A stretch of 64,000 bases of DNA from CAZRCZ01 sp964598765 (GTDB lineage Bacteria > Sumerlaeota > Sumerlaeia > MVZB01 > JAJFLK01): the NCBI GenBank assembly GCA_964598765.1, contig CAZRCZ010000021.1, positions 1 to 64,000 on the forward strand. The letters run 5' to 3'. Positions within the stretch are counted from its first letter, which is position 1. The number at the start of each line of letters is the position of its first letter. The translations under genes were made by a program, and so were the position numbers. Positions 48,043 to 57,673 of the stretch are shown here, in pieces. Below the pieces are notes generated by a model, which worked only from the letters and a program-made list of their open reading frames with translations, was not told the origin of the DNA and ran no database searches.

Positions 48043-49596
48043 ATGAAAAACAAAATCATCATCTTCGACACAACCCTGCGCGACGGCGAGCAATCGCCCG
48101 GCGCGACGATGAACATCAAGGAGAAGCTGGAGGTCGCGCATCAGCTCGCGCGGCTCGGCATTGACGTCATGGAGGCCGGATTTCCGATCAGTTCGCCCGG
48201 CGATTTCGAGGCGGTTAATCTCATCGCGCGCGAGGTCGAGGGTCCGGTGATCTGCGGCCTTGCGCGGGCGCAAAAACCCGACGTCATCAGCGCGGGAGAA
48301 GCCATCGCTCCGGCAAAAAAACGCCGGATTCACACCTTCATCGCCACGAGCGATCTGCACATGGAGAAAAAATTGCGCCTGACGCGCGGGCAGGTCGTCG
48401 AGGCCGCCGCCGAGGCGGTGAAGTTCGCGCTCAGTTTTACCGACGACGTGGAATTTAGTTGCGAGGATGGAAGCCGGACCGAGCACGATCACATGTGCGA
48501 GTTGGTTCAGGCGGCGGTTGAGTCTGGCGCGATGACGATCAACATTCCCGACGCTGTCAGCCACCCCCTGCCGGATGATTACGCCTCCCGGATCCCACAG
48601 CTTCGCCGCTATGCTCGCGGGATCGAAAAATGCGTCATCTCCGTCCATTGCCACGACGATCTTGGATTGGCCGTCGCCAATTCGCTGGCGGGGATCATGG
48701 CCGGCGCGCGGCAGGTCGAGTGCACGATCAACGGCATCGGCGAGCGCGCGGGGAACGCGAGCATGGAGGAAATCGTCATGGCTTTGCGGACCCGCGCCAA
48801 CTACTTCAATCTCGACACCGGCATCAACGCCCGCGAAATTTACAAGACCTCGCGCTTGGTGAGTCGGATCACGGGGATGCGCGTCCAGCCGAACAAGGCG
48901 ATCGTCGGCGCGAACGCCTTTGCCCACGAGGCGGGCATTCATCAGGACGGCGTCATCAAGGAGCGGCGCACCTATGAAATCATGGAGCCGGAACACGTCG
49001 GTTGGATCGGCGAGTCCATGGTCATGGGGAAACACAGCGGCCGGGCGGCGTTCAAGCAAAGGCTCTTCGCGCTGGGGTTCACGAACCTCGGTCCGGAGGA
49101 AATCAACCGCGCCTTCAAGCATTTCAAGGAGCTTTGCGACCGCAAGAAGGACATTTACGACGAGGACATTTACGCGCTGGTCGAGGAGGAACTCGCGCGC
49201 GCGACCGATTCCTACGAGGTGGATTATCTCACGGTCACCAGCTCGACGAAGGAAAAGCCGCACGTGGAAATGAAAATCCGCAAGGGAGACGAAATTCTGT
49301 CCGTCACCGTGGACGAAGGGGACGGGCCGATTGACGCGCTTTTCAAGGGATTGGATCGTATCCTCGACATGAAGATTCGGTTGCTGGAATATGGCATCGA
49401 GGCGCTGACGGCGGGCAAGGACGCGCAGGGGCGCGTCAACGTCCGCATGGAGATCGAAGGGCGCGAGGTTCGCGGCCAAGGGGTGGACACCGACATTATC
49501 CTTGCGTCGGTGAAGGCGTATCTCTCCGCCGTGAACCGTTATCTCCTCACGCGCGACGTGGCAGTCTTCTCCGGCGCGACGAACATGACGCCGTAG
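48043..49596 (+). CDS. leuA: 2-isopropylmalate synthase
   Basis: LeuA condenses acetyl-CoA with 2-oxoisovalerate, the first committed step of leucine synthesis. The TIM barrel shows IIIFDTTLRDGEQSPGATMN with metal-binding Asp, the SVHCHDDLGLAVANS metal site, and GERAGNASMEE. The linker with HEAGIHQDG and GKHSGRAAFKQRL follows. The C-terminal regulatory domain (about residues 390-517) carries feedback inhibition by leucine in this family. The length of 517 is normal. GGAG lies about 9 bases before the ATG. The T-box leader upstream and the leucine specifier support leucine rather than citramalate synthase. Confidence 0.95.
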   Translation: MKNKIIIFDTTLRDGEQSPGATMNIKEKLEVAHQLARLGIDVMEAGFPISSPGDFEAVNLIAREVEGPVICGLARAQKPDVISAGEAIAPAKKRRIHTFIATSDLHMEKKLRLTRGQVVEAAAEAVKFALSFTDDVEFSCEDGSRTEHDHMCELVQAAVESGAMTINIPDAVSHPLPDDYASRIPQLRRYARGIEKCVISVHCHDDLGLAVANSLAGIMAGARQVECTINGIGERAGNASMEEIVMALRTRANYFNLDTGINAREIYKTSRLVSRITGMRVQPNKAIVGANAFAHEAGIHQDGVIKERRTYEIMEPEHVGWIGESMVMGKHSGRAAFKQRLFALGFTNLGPEEINRAFKHFKELCDRKKDIYDEDIYALVEEELARATDSYEVDYLTVTSSTKEKPHVEMKIRKGDEILSVTVDEGDGPIDALFKGLDRILDMKIRLLEYGIEALTAGKDAQGRVNVRMEIEGREVRGQGVDTDIILASVKAYLSAVNRYLLTRDVAVFSGATNMTP

Positions 49597-49805
49597 GACA
49601 AGTGAACGCATTGGAGACGCTATGATGGTCCGTGTCGTAATCCTGAATTGCTTCTCCGGGCACGGGGAGGTCGGAACGTTGGACATGATTCGACGGATTG
49701 AATTGTCACGGGCGAGTTTCCCGAATTTAATCGTTCCTCAATCCTCAGTTCTTGACGTCCAAGCCTCGAATCACCAAGCCAAGCGAAAGGAATTTTGAGT
49801 ATCAA

Positions 49806-50720
49806 ATGGTAAGGATGAGAACCTGTATTCTCTTTCTATTCTGGAGCGCCGCCGCGATGGACAGAGCGTTCATTCGCGCGGCGGAGACCCAGGGCCCCGA
49901 TGCCCCGCTCACCGTCATGACCTTCAACGTCCTTTGCTCGTTTTGCGATCCGGCGAATTTTGATCCTTGGAGCGAGCGGCTGGATTATTTTCACGACATC
50001 TTCGAACGGCACAAGCCCGACCTGATCGGGTTGCAGGAAATTTCCAAGGGGAGCGAGGTCGCGGAATTCGTCGCGCGGAATCCGGCTTATGAAGCGATCT
50101 ATTACCGCGACGAGGCTCCCCCCAACCGCGAATATCCCGACGCGACGATTCTCTATCGCCGCGAGCGGGTCGAGGTCTTGGAGCGCGGCGTTTATTGGTT
50201 GAGCAAGGAGCCGGACAAGGCTTGGTCCAAGGGTTGGGCCAAGGTTCAGTTTTGGCGGTTGGTGGTCTGGGCGCGGATGAAGGACAAGAGTAGCGGACGC
50301 GAGTTTTATTTTTCCACGACCCACTTCGACAACAACACTCCGAATCAGGAGATGAGCGCGCCGCTGGTCTTGGATCGCGTCGCGCCGTGGGCCAAGAAAA
50401 TCCCCTGCATCGTCACCGGCGACTTCAACTCCAAACCCGACTCCAAGGCTTACCGAATTTTGATGGGCGGAAAAGAAAATGTCGGATTCAAACTGGTCAA
50501 CACCTCCGATCTTGCCGGCGCGCCGACGATTGACGCGCGCCAGAATCCCAAACCCGAATTTCATCCCGATTCAGGAATTGATCACGTCTTTCTCGCCGAT
50601 CCGAGCGGCGTCAAGGTCGAACAATGGATCGTTGATATGAATGTTTACGGTCCGAAGAATCGCTACCCCTCGGATCATTTTCCCGTGGTGGCTAGGCTCA
50701 GGTTTTCCGGGGGGAATTAA
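49806..50720 (+). CDS. Secreted endonuclease/exonuclease/phosphatase-fold protein
   Basis: The fold is shown by LTVMTFNVLCSF (Asn), PDLIGLQEISKG (catalytic Glu), CIVTGDFNSKPDS (Asp and Asn) and SDHFPVVARL (terminal Asp-His). Family members cleave phosphodiesters in nucleic acids, inositol phosphates or lipids; the substrate cannot be chosen from the sequence. A signal peptide (CILFLFWSAAA) follows ATG 49806; the frame is open to 49752 but that part is not needed. The 304-residue length is typical. The stop codon lies inside the left arm of the inverted repeat at 50717. Confidence 0.85.
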   Translation: MVRMRTCILFLFWSAAAMDRAFIRAAETQGPDAPLTVMTFNVLCSFCDPANFDPWSERLDYFHDIFERHKPDLIGLQEISKGSEVAEFVARNPAYEAIYYRDEAPPNREYPDATILYRRERVEVLERGVYWLSKEPDKAWSKGWAKVQFWRLVVWARMKDKSSGREFYFSTTHFDNNTPNQEMSAPLVLDRVAPWAKKIPCIVTGDFNSKPDSKAYRILMGGKENVGFKLVNTSDLAGAPTIDARQNPKPEFHPDSGIDHVFLADPSGVKVEQWIVDMNVYGPKNRYPSDHFPVVARLRFSGGN

Positions 50721-50822
50721 ACACAAAGACACAAAGAAGGCACGAAGAACTCAAAGCTTGAGATTCTTCCTTTTATTTTGACCATCGTGGTCCTTGTGCC
50801 TTCTTTGTGTCTTTGTGTTTAA
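50717..50822. repeat. Long inverted repeat, copy 4, perfect 27-base arms
   Basis: 50717-50743 and 50796-50822 are exact reverse complements, built on ACACAAAGACACAAAGAAGG, with a 52-base spacer. The left arm contains the stop codon of the upstream gene. Because the arms are perfect, this is the freshest copy of the family in the window. Confidence 0.95.
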
Positions 50823-50848
50823 TTGAACGGCCAAATTGAGTTGATCTC

Positions 50849-52405
50849 ATGTCCGATCCATTCATGCTCGAAATCAACCCGCGCGTCTGGTTGCCGGAGC
50901 AAGCATGGGCGCGGGAGCGCGCCGATCTCTCTCTCATTCCCGACGAGCAAATTCAAGAGTGGGCCAATCTTGGCGTGGATTGGATTTGGATGATGGGCGT
51001 GTGGGATCCTTCGCCGCGAAGTCGGGAGATTTGTTTGGCCTCTCCCGCTTTGTTCGGCGGTCTCGGAAATTTTTTCCCACAGGCGTTTCCCGATCACGTC
51101 GTCGGTTCCCCGTTCGCCGTTCGCAATTACGCGCTCAATCCCGCCTTGGGCGGGCACGATACCCTTCAATCACTCCGCGAGCGGCTCCATCACCATGGCA
51201 TCCGCCTCATGCTCGATTTTGTCCCCAACCACACGGCAACGGATCATCCGTGGACGAAGACTCATCCGGAATTTTATTTTCAAGGAACCGAACCCGATCT
51301 GACGGAACGACCGAACGATTATTTCCGCACACCCAACGGCCGGATTTTGGCCCACGGCCGCGATCCCTATTTCCCGTCGTGGACCGACACGGCCCAGTTG
51401 AATTATTTCAACGCCGCTACGCGCGAGGCCATGCAGGAACAACTTCTTGAGATCAGCCGGACGTGCGATGGCGTCCGGTGCGACATGGCGATGCTCGTGA
51501 CGAACGAGGTTTTTGAGCGGTCATGGGGAAAGAATGAAAAAAACCGCCGATTCACGCCGATGCACGCCGATGAGCGATCCAAAGTTTCGATTCATCCTTC
51601 TCATTCTCATACTCCTTTTCCTTCTCATCGTTCCCATTCCTCCGAATTTTGGGAGTCGGCCATCGAAGCGGTCCACTGCGAAAACGCGGACTTTATTTTC
51701 ATGGCCGAGGTTTATTGGGACATGGAATGGAAACTCCAGCAAATGGGCTTCGATTACACCTACGACAAACGGCTGTATGATCGGCTGATAGCGGGGGATG
51801 GTCCGGGCGTTCGCGCGCATTTGCAGGGAGCGTCAGTTGAATTTCTCTCGCGGTGCGTTCATTTCGTCGAGAACCACGACGAGCGCCGCGCTCAAGAAGC
51901 GTTCGGCTTTCGTCATCGCTCCGCCGCTTTGGTTTCCGCAATGGTTCCCGGACTCCGCCTCCATCACGAGGGACAATGGGAAGGACGGCGAACTAAAATT
52001 TCGGTTCAAATCGGTGCGCGTCCATCCGAACCTGCGGACGAGAAATTGCGCGAATGGTATCGCCGCCTTCTCGCCGAATTGCGCCGCGAACCGTGGCGAA
52101 GCGGAAATTTCCGATGCCTCGATATTAACGAAACGGACGCGGAGAATTCCAATGCCGGCAAGATCATCGCCATCCGCCGCGAAGCAGGACGTGATTGCGG
52201 ACTGGTTATCGCCAACATTGGAGGAGAGGATGCGCGGGGGATCATTGAATATATCCCTCACGATCTTGACGGCGAAACCGTATTCTTCCGCGAAGCTCTC
52301 TCCAAACACGTTGTCCAACATCCCCTGATGGAACTTCGTGAAAAGGGATTGGAAATCGCTCTAAAAGCGGGCGAATGTTTTCTCTTTCATGTGAAAAATT
52401 CTTAG
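50849..52405 (+). CDS. GH13-family alpha-glycosidase with an in-frame insertion
   Basis: The catalytic (beta/alpha)8 barrel shows LMLDFVPNHTAT, then GVRCDMAMLV with the nucleophile Asp212. FMAEVYWDMEW holds the acid/base Glu287, and FVENHDERR has Asp344 as the third acidic residue. The enzyme should hydrolyse or transfer alpha-glucosidic bonds; the exact substrate is open. It has no signal peptide, so it acts in the cytoplasm. About 40 residues after GKNEKNRRFTPMHADERSKV do not fit a GH13 loop and are rich in Ser, His and Pro. The DNA there (about 51525-51655) is a repeat-like tract in frame with the gene. ATG 50849 is used. Confidence 0.87.
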   Translation: MSDPFMLEINPRVWLPEQAWARERADLSLIPDEQIQEWANLGVDWIWMMGVWDPSPRSREICLASPALFGGLGNFFPQAFPDHVVGSPFAVRNYALNPALGGHDTLQSLRERLHHHGIRLMLDFVPNHTATDHPWTKTHPEFYFQGTEPDLTERPNDYFRTPNGRILAHGRDPYFPSWTDTAQLNYFNAATREAMQEQLLEISRTCDGVRCDMAMLVTNEVFERSWGKNEKNRRFTPMHADERSKVSIHPSHSHTPFPSHRSHSSEFWESAIEAVHCENADFIFMAEVYWDMEWKLQQMGFDYTYDKRLYDRLIAGDGPGVRAHLQGASVEFLSRCVHFVENHDERRAQEAFGFRHRSAALVSAMVPGLRLHHEGQWEGRRTKISVQIGARPSEPADEKLREWYRRLLAELRREPWRSGNFRCLDINETDAENSNAGKIIAIRREAGRDCGLVIANIGGEDARGIIEYIPHDLDGETVFFREALSKHVVQHPLMELREKGLEIALKAGECFLFHVKNS

Positions 52406-52416
52406 CCTCGCGGACT

Positions 52417-52956
52417 TCAAATCTCGAAATCGGGAGGTGGGCCGGATTTGATTCGTTCGCGGTAGGCTCCCGCCGGATCAAATGAAATTTCCCATCGGCG
52501 TCCCAGCCTTTGGAGGATCAATCCTCCCACGGCAAACGCGACGACAAGTCCCGCGGTCTTGCCCGCCGCCCAAATTTGGCGGTCGCTCCGGAGGAGGATT
52601 GTTCCGGCATAATACAAGAGAAAGAAGCCGAAGATTCGCTGGAGCGCGATTTCCGGAAATCGGGTGGAGCTTGCGACCCAACTCCCGACAAACGCTCCGA
52701 GCGCAAAACCTGCGGCCAGCATCGCGGCGGCGGCCACGTTGACTTTGCCCGCCTTGTAGTAAGCCCAACAGGCGAAGATTCCGATCGGAGGCAACAACAT
52801 TCCCAAACTGGTCCCGACGGCTTCTTTGTGGGAATAATGAAAAAGCAGGGTCAGAAGGGGAATCACCAAAACCCCTCCTCCGATGCCCAGCATTCCGCTG
52901 AGGCATCCGGCGAAACATCCTACGGCGAGATAGGCGACTATGGTTGACGGCGTCAT
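52417..52956 (-). CDS. TSUP-family membrane permease (TauE/SafE type)
   Basis: The N-terminal half reads FAGCLSGMLGIGGGVLVIPL, the signature of the TauE/SafE transporter family that exports sulfite, sulfoacetate or related anions. With about five helices in 179 residues it is shorter than the usual 240-270. It may be a half-sized member that works as a dimer, or it may have lost its second half. The last 25 residues are polar. The gene overlaps no neighbour. Confidence 0.75.
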   Translation of the reverse strand: MTPSTIVAYLAVGCFAGCLSGMLGIGGGVLVIPLLTLLFHYSHKEAVGTSLGMLLPPIGIFACWAYYKAGKVNVAAAAMLAAGFALGAFVGSWVASSTRFPEIALQRIFGFFLLYYAGTILLRSDRQIWAAGKTAGLVVAFAVGGLILQRLGRRWEISFDPAGAYRERIKSGPPPDFEI

Positions 52957-53113
52957 GATGAAATTCCTCCCGGACGTTTCATCTTAGCCCAAGCCCGGCT
53001 TCAACTCACGTTGGTTTGAATGCCGATTTCTTGCCCTTGCTCTTGCTCCTGTTCGGAATCATAATTTCGGGAAATTTTTTGGACTTTCCAACACCGGACC
53101 CAATCAATTCATC

Positions 53114-53968
53114 ATGTCCCGATTCAACCCGACAACCGACCTCATCCGTTTGGGGCACAGCCCCGATCCCGACGACGCCTTCATGTTCTACGGCTTGGCG
53201 CGCGGATTGGTGGACGCCGAGGGCTTGCGCTTCGAGCACGTCTTGCGCGACATCGAAACCCTCAACCAGTGGGCGATGGAGGGCAAACTGGAAGTCACCG
53301 CCCTTTCGCTCAATGCCTACACCCACTTGACCGACCGCTATCTGATCCTCAACACCGGGGCGAGCATGGGACGCGGCTACGGACCGATGGTGATCGCCCG
53401 CGAGCCGTTCGACCCCAAACTTTTGCCGGAGCGCGTGATCGCCGTCCCCGGAATTCACACGACGGCCTTTCTCACGCTTCGCATGTGCATCGGCGATTTC
53501 GCCTATGAGGTCGTTCCCTTTGATGAAATTTTTCGCGCGGTCGCCGAGGGAGAAGTCGAGGCCGGACTCATCATCCACGAAGGCCAGCTGACCTACGAAA
53601 AGGAAGGATTCTATTGCGTCCTCGACTTGGGAAAATGGTGGGAATCCTCCAGCGACGGACTTCCGTTGCCTCTCGGCATCAACGGCGTCCGGCGCGATTT
53701 GGGACCGGAGCTTTGCCGGCGAATTGACCGCGTCCTTCGCCGGAGCGTTCAGTATTCGCTCGATCATCGCTCGGCGGCGGTGGATTACGCGCTCCAATGG
53801 GGACGCGGCCTGAACCATCGGACGGCGGATCAATTCATCGGAATGTATGTGAATGATCTGACGCTCGACACCGGCGTCAAAGGTCGCCCCGCGATTGAGC
53901 GCTATCTCGCCCGCGCCGCCGAATTGGATTTGATTCCCCAATCGGTCAAACCCGAATTTGTGGAGTAA
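53114..53968 (+). CDS. mqnD: 1,4-dihydroxy-6-naphthoate synthase (menaquinone, futalosine pathway)
   Basis: MqnD converts cyclic dehypoxanthinyl futalosine to 1,4-dihydroxy-6-naphthoate. The fold is a periplasmic-binding-protein-like domain. Family marks are LGHSPDPDDAFMFYGLARG at the start, VTALSLNAYTHLTDRYLIL, and AGLIIHEGQLTYEKEGF with the catalytic His, then LPLPLGINGVRRDLG. The 284-residue length is typical. The other mqn genes are not in the window. It shows that the host makes menaquinone by the futalosine route, consistent with complex I using a low-potential quinone. Confidence 0.92.
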   Translation: MSRFNPTTDLIRLGHSPDPDDAFMFYGLARGLVDAEGLRFEHVLRDIETLNQWAMEGKLEVTALSLNAYTHLTDRYLILNTGASMGRGYGPMVIAREPFDPKLLPERVIAVPGIHTTAFLTLRMCIGDFAYEVVPFDEIFRAVAEGEVEAGLIIHEGQLTYEKEGFYCVLDLGKWWESSSDGLPLPLGINGVRRDLGPELCRRIDRVLRRSVQYSLDHRSAAVDYALQWGRGLNHRTADQFIGMYVNDLTLDTGVKGRPAIERYLARAAELDLIPQSVKPEFVE

Positions 53969-53972
53969 AATT

Positions 53973-54911
53973 TCAATCCTGAAAATTCAGCTCTCGAATT
54001 CTGTATCGCGTTTTATGTCCCTTTGAATACTTTTCAATCCCCGCGGCAATTTGCTTTCCCCACTCCGCCGGACTTCCATTCATACGCAACGGCCGCGCCA
54101 GACCTGCTTTCAGCAAACTCGCGTTTCCGCTCGGCGTCTTCCGTCCGTTTTCAAAACACCAGATCGGCCTGCCATGTCCCATCGCCCATCGGAGCGCGTA
54201 GGCGGAGCCTCCCTTCAATCCGCTGGCGACCAAAACCAAACCCTCCGACATCGCGGCAACAACGTCATTGCGCCGGATTGCCAGTCCAGCATGAAAATTT
54301 TCGTCGGGTCGCCCCAATCCCAAGATCGTCATCGCTTCTCCGGCCCGCGACCGACCTTCCGCGTTCAACATAAGCAACCCCCGCGCCGGAACGCCGACCG
54401 ATCCCGCTTTTCCCTGAACCGCCCCATCATGCGCGGCGGCGTCGGCTCCCTCCGCCATGCCGCTGGTCACGACGATCCCTCGGTCACAAAGCTCTTGCGC
54501 CAAAAGCCGCGCGGCGTCGCACAATTCCGACGGCGATTGCCGCGATCCGATCATCGCGCATTGCTTCATTTGAAGCCGCGAGGGATTGCCTTCAACCAAA
54601 ACATACGGCGGCGCATCGTCTCCGAATTCCTCCGATAATTTTTTGGGGTAGAGCGATTCGCCGATCCAGACGATTTGGATTTTGCGTTCGATCAACCGCC
54701 GCGCATGGCTTTCCACGCTCCGGCGACGGGGCCAAACGATAGCCTTCTTGTTGTTTCGTGAAGTCCGCCCCCCCATGAGGAGAGATAAATCCGACGGCTT
54801 GGCAAAGAATGACTCCTTGGCGTTCTTTGCCAAGCCGCGCATCTCGATCAACGCCTCCCGCGTCAATCCCCGCGCCGAAATGAGAAAGAGATCGTTGAGA
54901 AGCTCGATCAT
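53973..54911 (-). CDS. dprA: DNA-processing protein DprA-like
   Basis: The Rossmann-like core has CAMIGSRQSPS, then GIVVTSGMAEGADAAAHDGA, which carries the nucleotide-binding loop of DprA/Smf proteins. A conserved segment GRPDENFHAGLAIRRNDVVA, then SEGLVLVASGLKGGSAYALR, completes it. DprA loads RecA onto incoming single strands in transformation. This one is divergent: the usual GLDxxYP loop is replaced by VPARGLLML. Standalone SLOG-fold proteins with other roles share the same core, so the exact role is not certain. It ends 5 bases after mqnD, convergent. Confidence 0.72.
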   Translation of the reverse strand: MIELLNDLFLISARGLTREALIEMRGLAKNAKESFFAKPSDLSLLMGGRTSRNNKKAIVWPRRRSVESHARRLIERKIQIVWIGESLYPKKLSEEFGDDAPPYVLVEGNPSRLQMKQCAMIGSRQSPSELCDAARLLAQELCDRGIVVTSGMAEGADAAAHDGAVQGKAGSVGVPARGLLMLNAEGRSRAGEAMTILGLGRPDENFHAGLAIRRNDVVAAMSEGLVLVASGLKGGSAYALRWAMGHGRPIWCFENGRKTPSGNASLLKAGLARPLRMNGSPAEWGKQIAAGIEKYSKGHKTRYRIRELNFQD

Positions 54912-54972
54912 CTGTCGGTCAAAGAATGAAATTCAGGTTCGGAAATTCCGACAGCGCGCGCGACGCCAAAAC

Positions 54973-57414
54973 TTATTGCTTCAACTTTTCCTTCAGCCCC
55001 TCGGCCTTGGGATTGAGCTTAAGGGCGTTCTCCCACAGAGTGCGCGCCTTGGTTCCATTGCCCGATTTGGAATAAGCGTCCCCCAGATGCTCGAGGACCG
55101 TGGGGTCCGGCGTATTGGTCATTTTTCCGATCGCCGACTCCAAAGTCTGGACCGCCTTCCCGAAATCCCCCTGCTTGTAATACACCCAGCCGAGCGAATC
55201 GAGAATGTGTCCCGCGTTGGGATTCAATTCGAGCGCCTTCTCGACCAGCGTCTTGGCTTCGTCCAGCTTGATGTCTGATTCGGCGAAGAAATAACCGAGC
55301 GCATTGTAGGCTTCGGCATCACGGGGATTGATTTCGATGGCCTTCCGCAGGACGCGCTCGGCATCGTTATTGCGTCCGGCGTCGTGATAGTATTCTCCCG
55401 CAATCAGATAAAACCGCTCCTCGGTGTCATTCCCGGCGATCAACTTCTCGACGATGGAAAGCGCTTCGGCGTATTTGCGTTGCTCTTTGTAAAGATTGGC
55501 TTGCAAAAGCTCCAAGTCCGTGGCAAACGCCGCCTCCACGATCTTCCGGGAGGCGTCGAGCAATCCCTGCGCCTGCTCGAATTTTCCCGCGTCGGTGTAA
55601 TTCTCAATGAGCGACCGGACGATCTTGAAATCCTGCGGCGCGGCGGCGTGCATTTCCTCCAAAATTCCGATGGCCTTCGGATAATCCCGCGCGCGGGAGT
55701 AGAGCCATGCCTTCAGCCAACGCGCCTGATCTCCCCGGTCCTCGCCCCCCTTGGCGATGGTTTTGTCCACGAGGGCGTGCGCCCGGTCAAAGGCGCCGGT
55801 CGAGGCGTAAAGCTCGATCAACACCTGAACGGCGACATCGGGAACTTTTCCATCGTTCCCCATCGCCTCTTCCAAAAGTTTGATCGCGTCCTCGCTTTTT
55901 CCCTCCCGCCGGGCCAATTCGGCGCGCAGAAGAAGAAATTCCATCGCGCGTTCCTTGGGAACCGACGCCGACGCGCGGTCGTAAACGTCGTGGGCTTCCT
56001 TGAACCGTCCGGCGTCGGTGTAAAGCCCGCCGAGCATCGCCACGGCGAGAAATTCGTCCGGTTTCTTCGCCAACAGTCCCTGAAGTGTTTTGATCGCCTC
56101 GTCGTTTTTGCCCGCGTCAACTTGCACTCCCGCCAGTTGCAGGGGAAGGCGCGATTCCTCGGGATGAGCCGCGGCGACCCGTTTCAGCAACTCAATGACC
56201 TCCTCCAATTTCCCCGCCTTGCGCAACGTGGAGGCGAGATCCAGCATTTCCGAATCGGACAGGGAGGGATCGGCGACGAGGGCGCTGACCAGCTTCATGG
56301 ATTCGTCAACCTTGCCTGTAAGGAAATCGGCTTGGATCAGCGCGAGCCGGAACTTCCGGCTTTCGGGCCAGAGTTTGAGGGCGTTCTGATAATGCTCCGC
56401 CGCCTTGTTCCATTGCTTGGCCTTGAGGAGTTCATCGCCGTAGGATTCCTGAATTTCGAGAACTCTGGGAAAACTTTGCGCCATCTCCTCGTAAAAACTA
56501 AGCAAGCCCCCTTGGCGGCCGGTTTGCTTCACCAGCTCCGCGACCTTGGCGCGAATCGCCGCGTTGCCCGGCTCGATTAACATTGCCTGCCGATACGCTT
56601 CCAATGCCTCCTTGGGTTGTTTGGAGGCTTCGTAGGTTTCGGCGAGAGCCAAGTGCCCCCGGATGTCTTGGGCGCGGAGTTTCACCGCTTCCTTGGCCGC
56701 CTCCACCGCTTTGTCCATGCTCCCGACGCGGCTATAGACCGAATTCAGAACAAGTAAGGGAAGTATGCGATCCGATCCCGCGCGGATTTTCAGCATCCGA
56801 GTGTAAACGTCTATGATCTTGGCGACCGCAGGATCCGATTCTCCCTTGGCCGTCGCCCAATCTCGGGTGTTGCGCAATAGCAGAAGACCCAATTCCTCCA
56901 GCACGCCGGAGTTTTGCGGCTCAATCTTCAGCGCGGATTCCAGATCGGCGATGGCTTTCTCGGCGTCGCCGCGCGAGCGGTTGACCTTGGCGCGCGCCTG
57001 CCACGCGGGCACAAATTCCGGATAGCGCTTAAGACATTCATCCAGCGTCGCCAGACCGGCATCGGTTCGGCGATCCTTTAGATAGGCTTCGGCCAAGGCC
57101 GTGAAAATTTCCGGCGGACAATCGGGCCGGTCCCGCAGGGGTTCGAGCTTTTTGATTGCCCCCTGCGCGTCTCCCCCTTCGAGGGCGAGTTGCGCCTCGA
57201 AGTAGAGCGGCTCGTAGGCCTGAGCCGCCGCATCGGCCGCATGAGCGCGGACCGACGCCAGCCACGCGCATCCGCCGCTCAGAAACGTCATGGCGATCAA
57301 AGGGAGCGCCCACCATATTTGCCGGGTTTTGCGAAACAGAATGCTCAAGGTCGTCTCTCGGTCCTCTTCAAGGGGAATACTTAAACTTTCGGCTTCCGGA
57401 TGCAAGCGATTCAT
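54973..57414 (-). CDS. Large TPR lipoprotein (813 residues)
   Basis: After a hydrophobic segment (IWWALPLIAMTFLSGGC, Cys49 as lipobox) the protein is almost all tetratricopeptide repeats of 34 residues, roughly 20 of them. The last units have the textbook spacing (AYNALGYFFAESDIKLDEAK, then LGWVYYKQGDFGKAVQTLES). Such proteins act as scaffolds, for example in polysaccharide or outer-membrane assembly. ATG 57414 places the lipobox unusually deep, so TTG 57348 (LSILFRKT) is a plausible real start. It is convergent with no gene and has potA beyond a palindromic repeat. Confidence 0.83.
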   Translation of the reverse strand: MNRLHPEAESLSIPLEEDRETTLSILFRKTRQIWWALPLIAMTFLSGGCAWLASVRAHAADAAAQAYEPLYFEAQLALEGGDAQGAIKKLEPLRDRPDCPPEIFTALAEAYLKDRRTDAGLATLDECLKRYPEFVPAWQARAKVNRSRGDAEKAIADLESALKIEPQNSGVLEELGLLLLRNTRDWATAKGESDPAVAKIIDVYTRMLKIRAGSDRILPLLVLNSVYSRVGSMDKAVEAAKEAVKLRAQDIRGHLALAETYEASKQPKEALEAYRQAMLIEPGNAAIRAKVAELVKQTGRQGGLLSFYEEMAQSFPRVLEIQESYGDELLKAKQWNKAAEHYQNALKLWPESRKFRLALIQADFLTGKVDESMKLVSALVADPSLSDSEMLDLASTLRKAGKLEEVIELLKRVAAAHPEESRLPLQLAGVQVDAGKNDEAIKTLQGLLAKKPDEFLAVAMLGGLYTDAGRFKEAHDVYDRASASVPKERAMEFLLLRAELARREGKSEDAIKLLEEAMGNDGKVPDVAVQVLIELYASTGAFDRAHALVDKTIAKGGEDRGDQARWLKAWLYSRARDYPKAIGILEEMHAAAPQDFKIVRSLIENYTDAGKFEQAQGLLDASRKIVEAAFATDLELLQANLYKEQRKYAEALSIVEKLIAGNDTEERFYLIAGEYYHDAGRNNDAERVLRKAIEINPRDAEAYNALGYFFAESDIKLDEAKTLVEKALELNPNAGHILDSLGWVYYKQGDFGKAVQTLESAIGKMTNTPDPTVLEHLGDAYSKSGNGTKARTLWENALKLNPKAEGLKEKLKQ

Positions 57415-57521
57415 ACATGGATGATAGCCCCTTTACCGCGCGGATGCCATTGGATTCGCGCCGAGCGACTTCGAAGATTGATCATCTGTTCCCAATGATT
57501 GACCTTATCGAAAGGCATGAG

Positions 57522-57620
57522 GACGCCAACGGCGTCCCGGAACGAAGCCCAAGGTTGCCGAGCGTAGCGAGGCTACCTTGGGACACAGGCCATACTCACG
57601 CAACCCCGAACGGGGTTGCG
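57522..57620. repeat. Short palindromic repeat element with three hairpins
   Basis: Three perfect or near-perfect palindromes follow one another: GACGCC-AAC-GGCGTC (57522-57536), CCCAAGGTTGCC with GGCTACCTTGGG (57548-57582), and CGCAACCCCG-AA-CGGGGTTGCG (57599-57620). I recognise the pattern as a common REP-like element of planctomycete- and verrucomicrobia-type genomes, but no transposase lies nearby. Confidence 0.75.
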
Positions 57621-57673
57621 GAATTCGCCGGAACAGTGAAATGCCCCCGTCTCAAGCGATTCCACCCCCTCCC

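Noticed and set aside
47983..49686. Minus-strand open frame of 567 codons
   Set aside because: Antisense to leuA, whose motifs are unambiguous.
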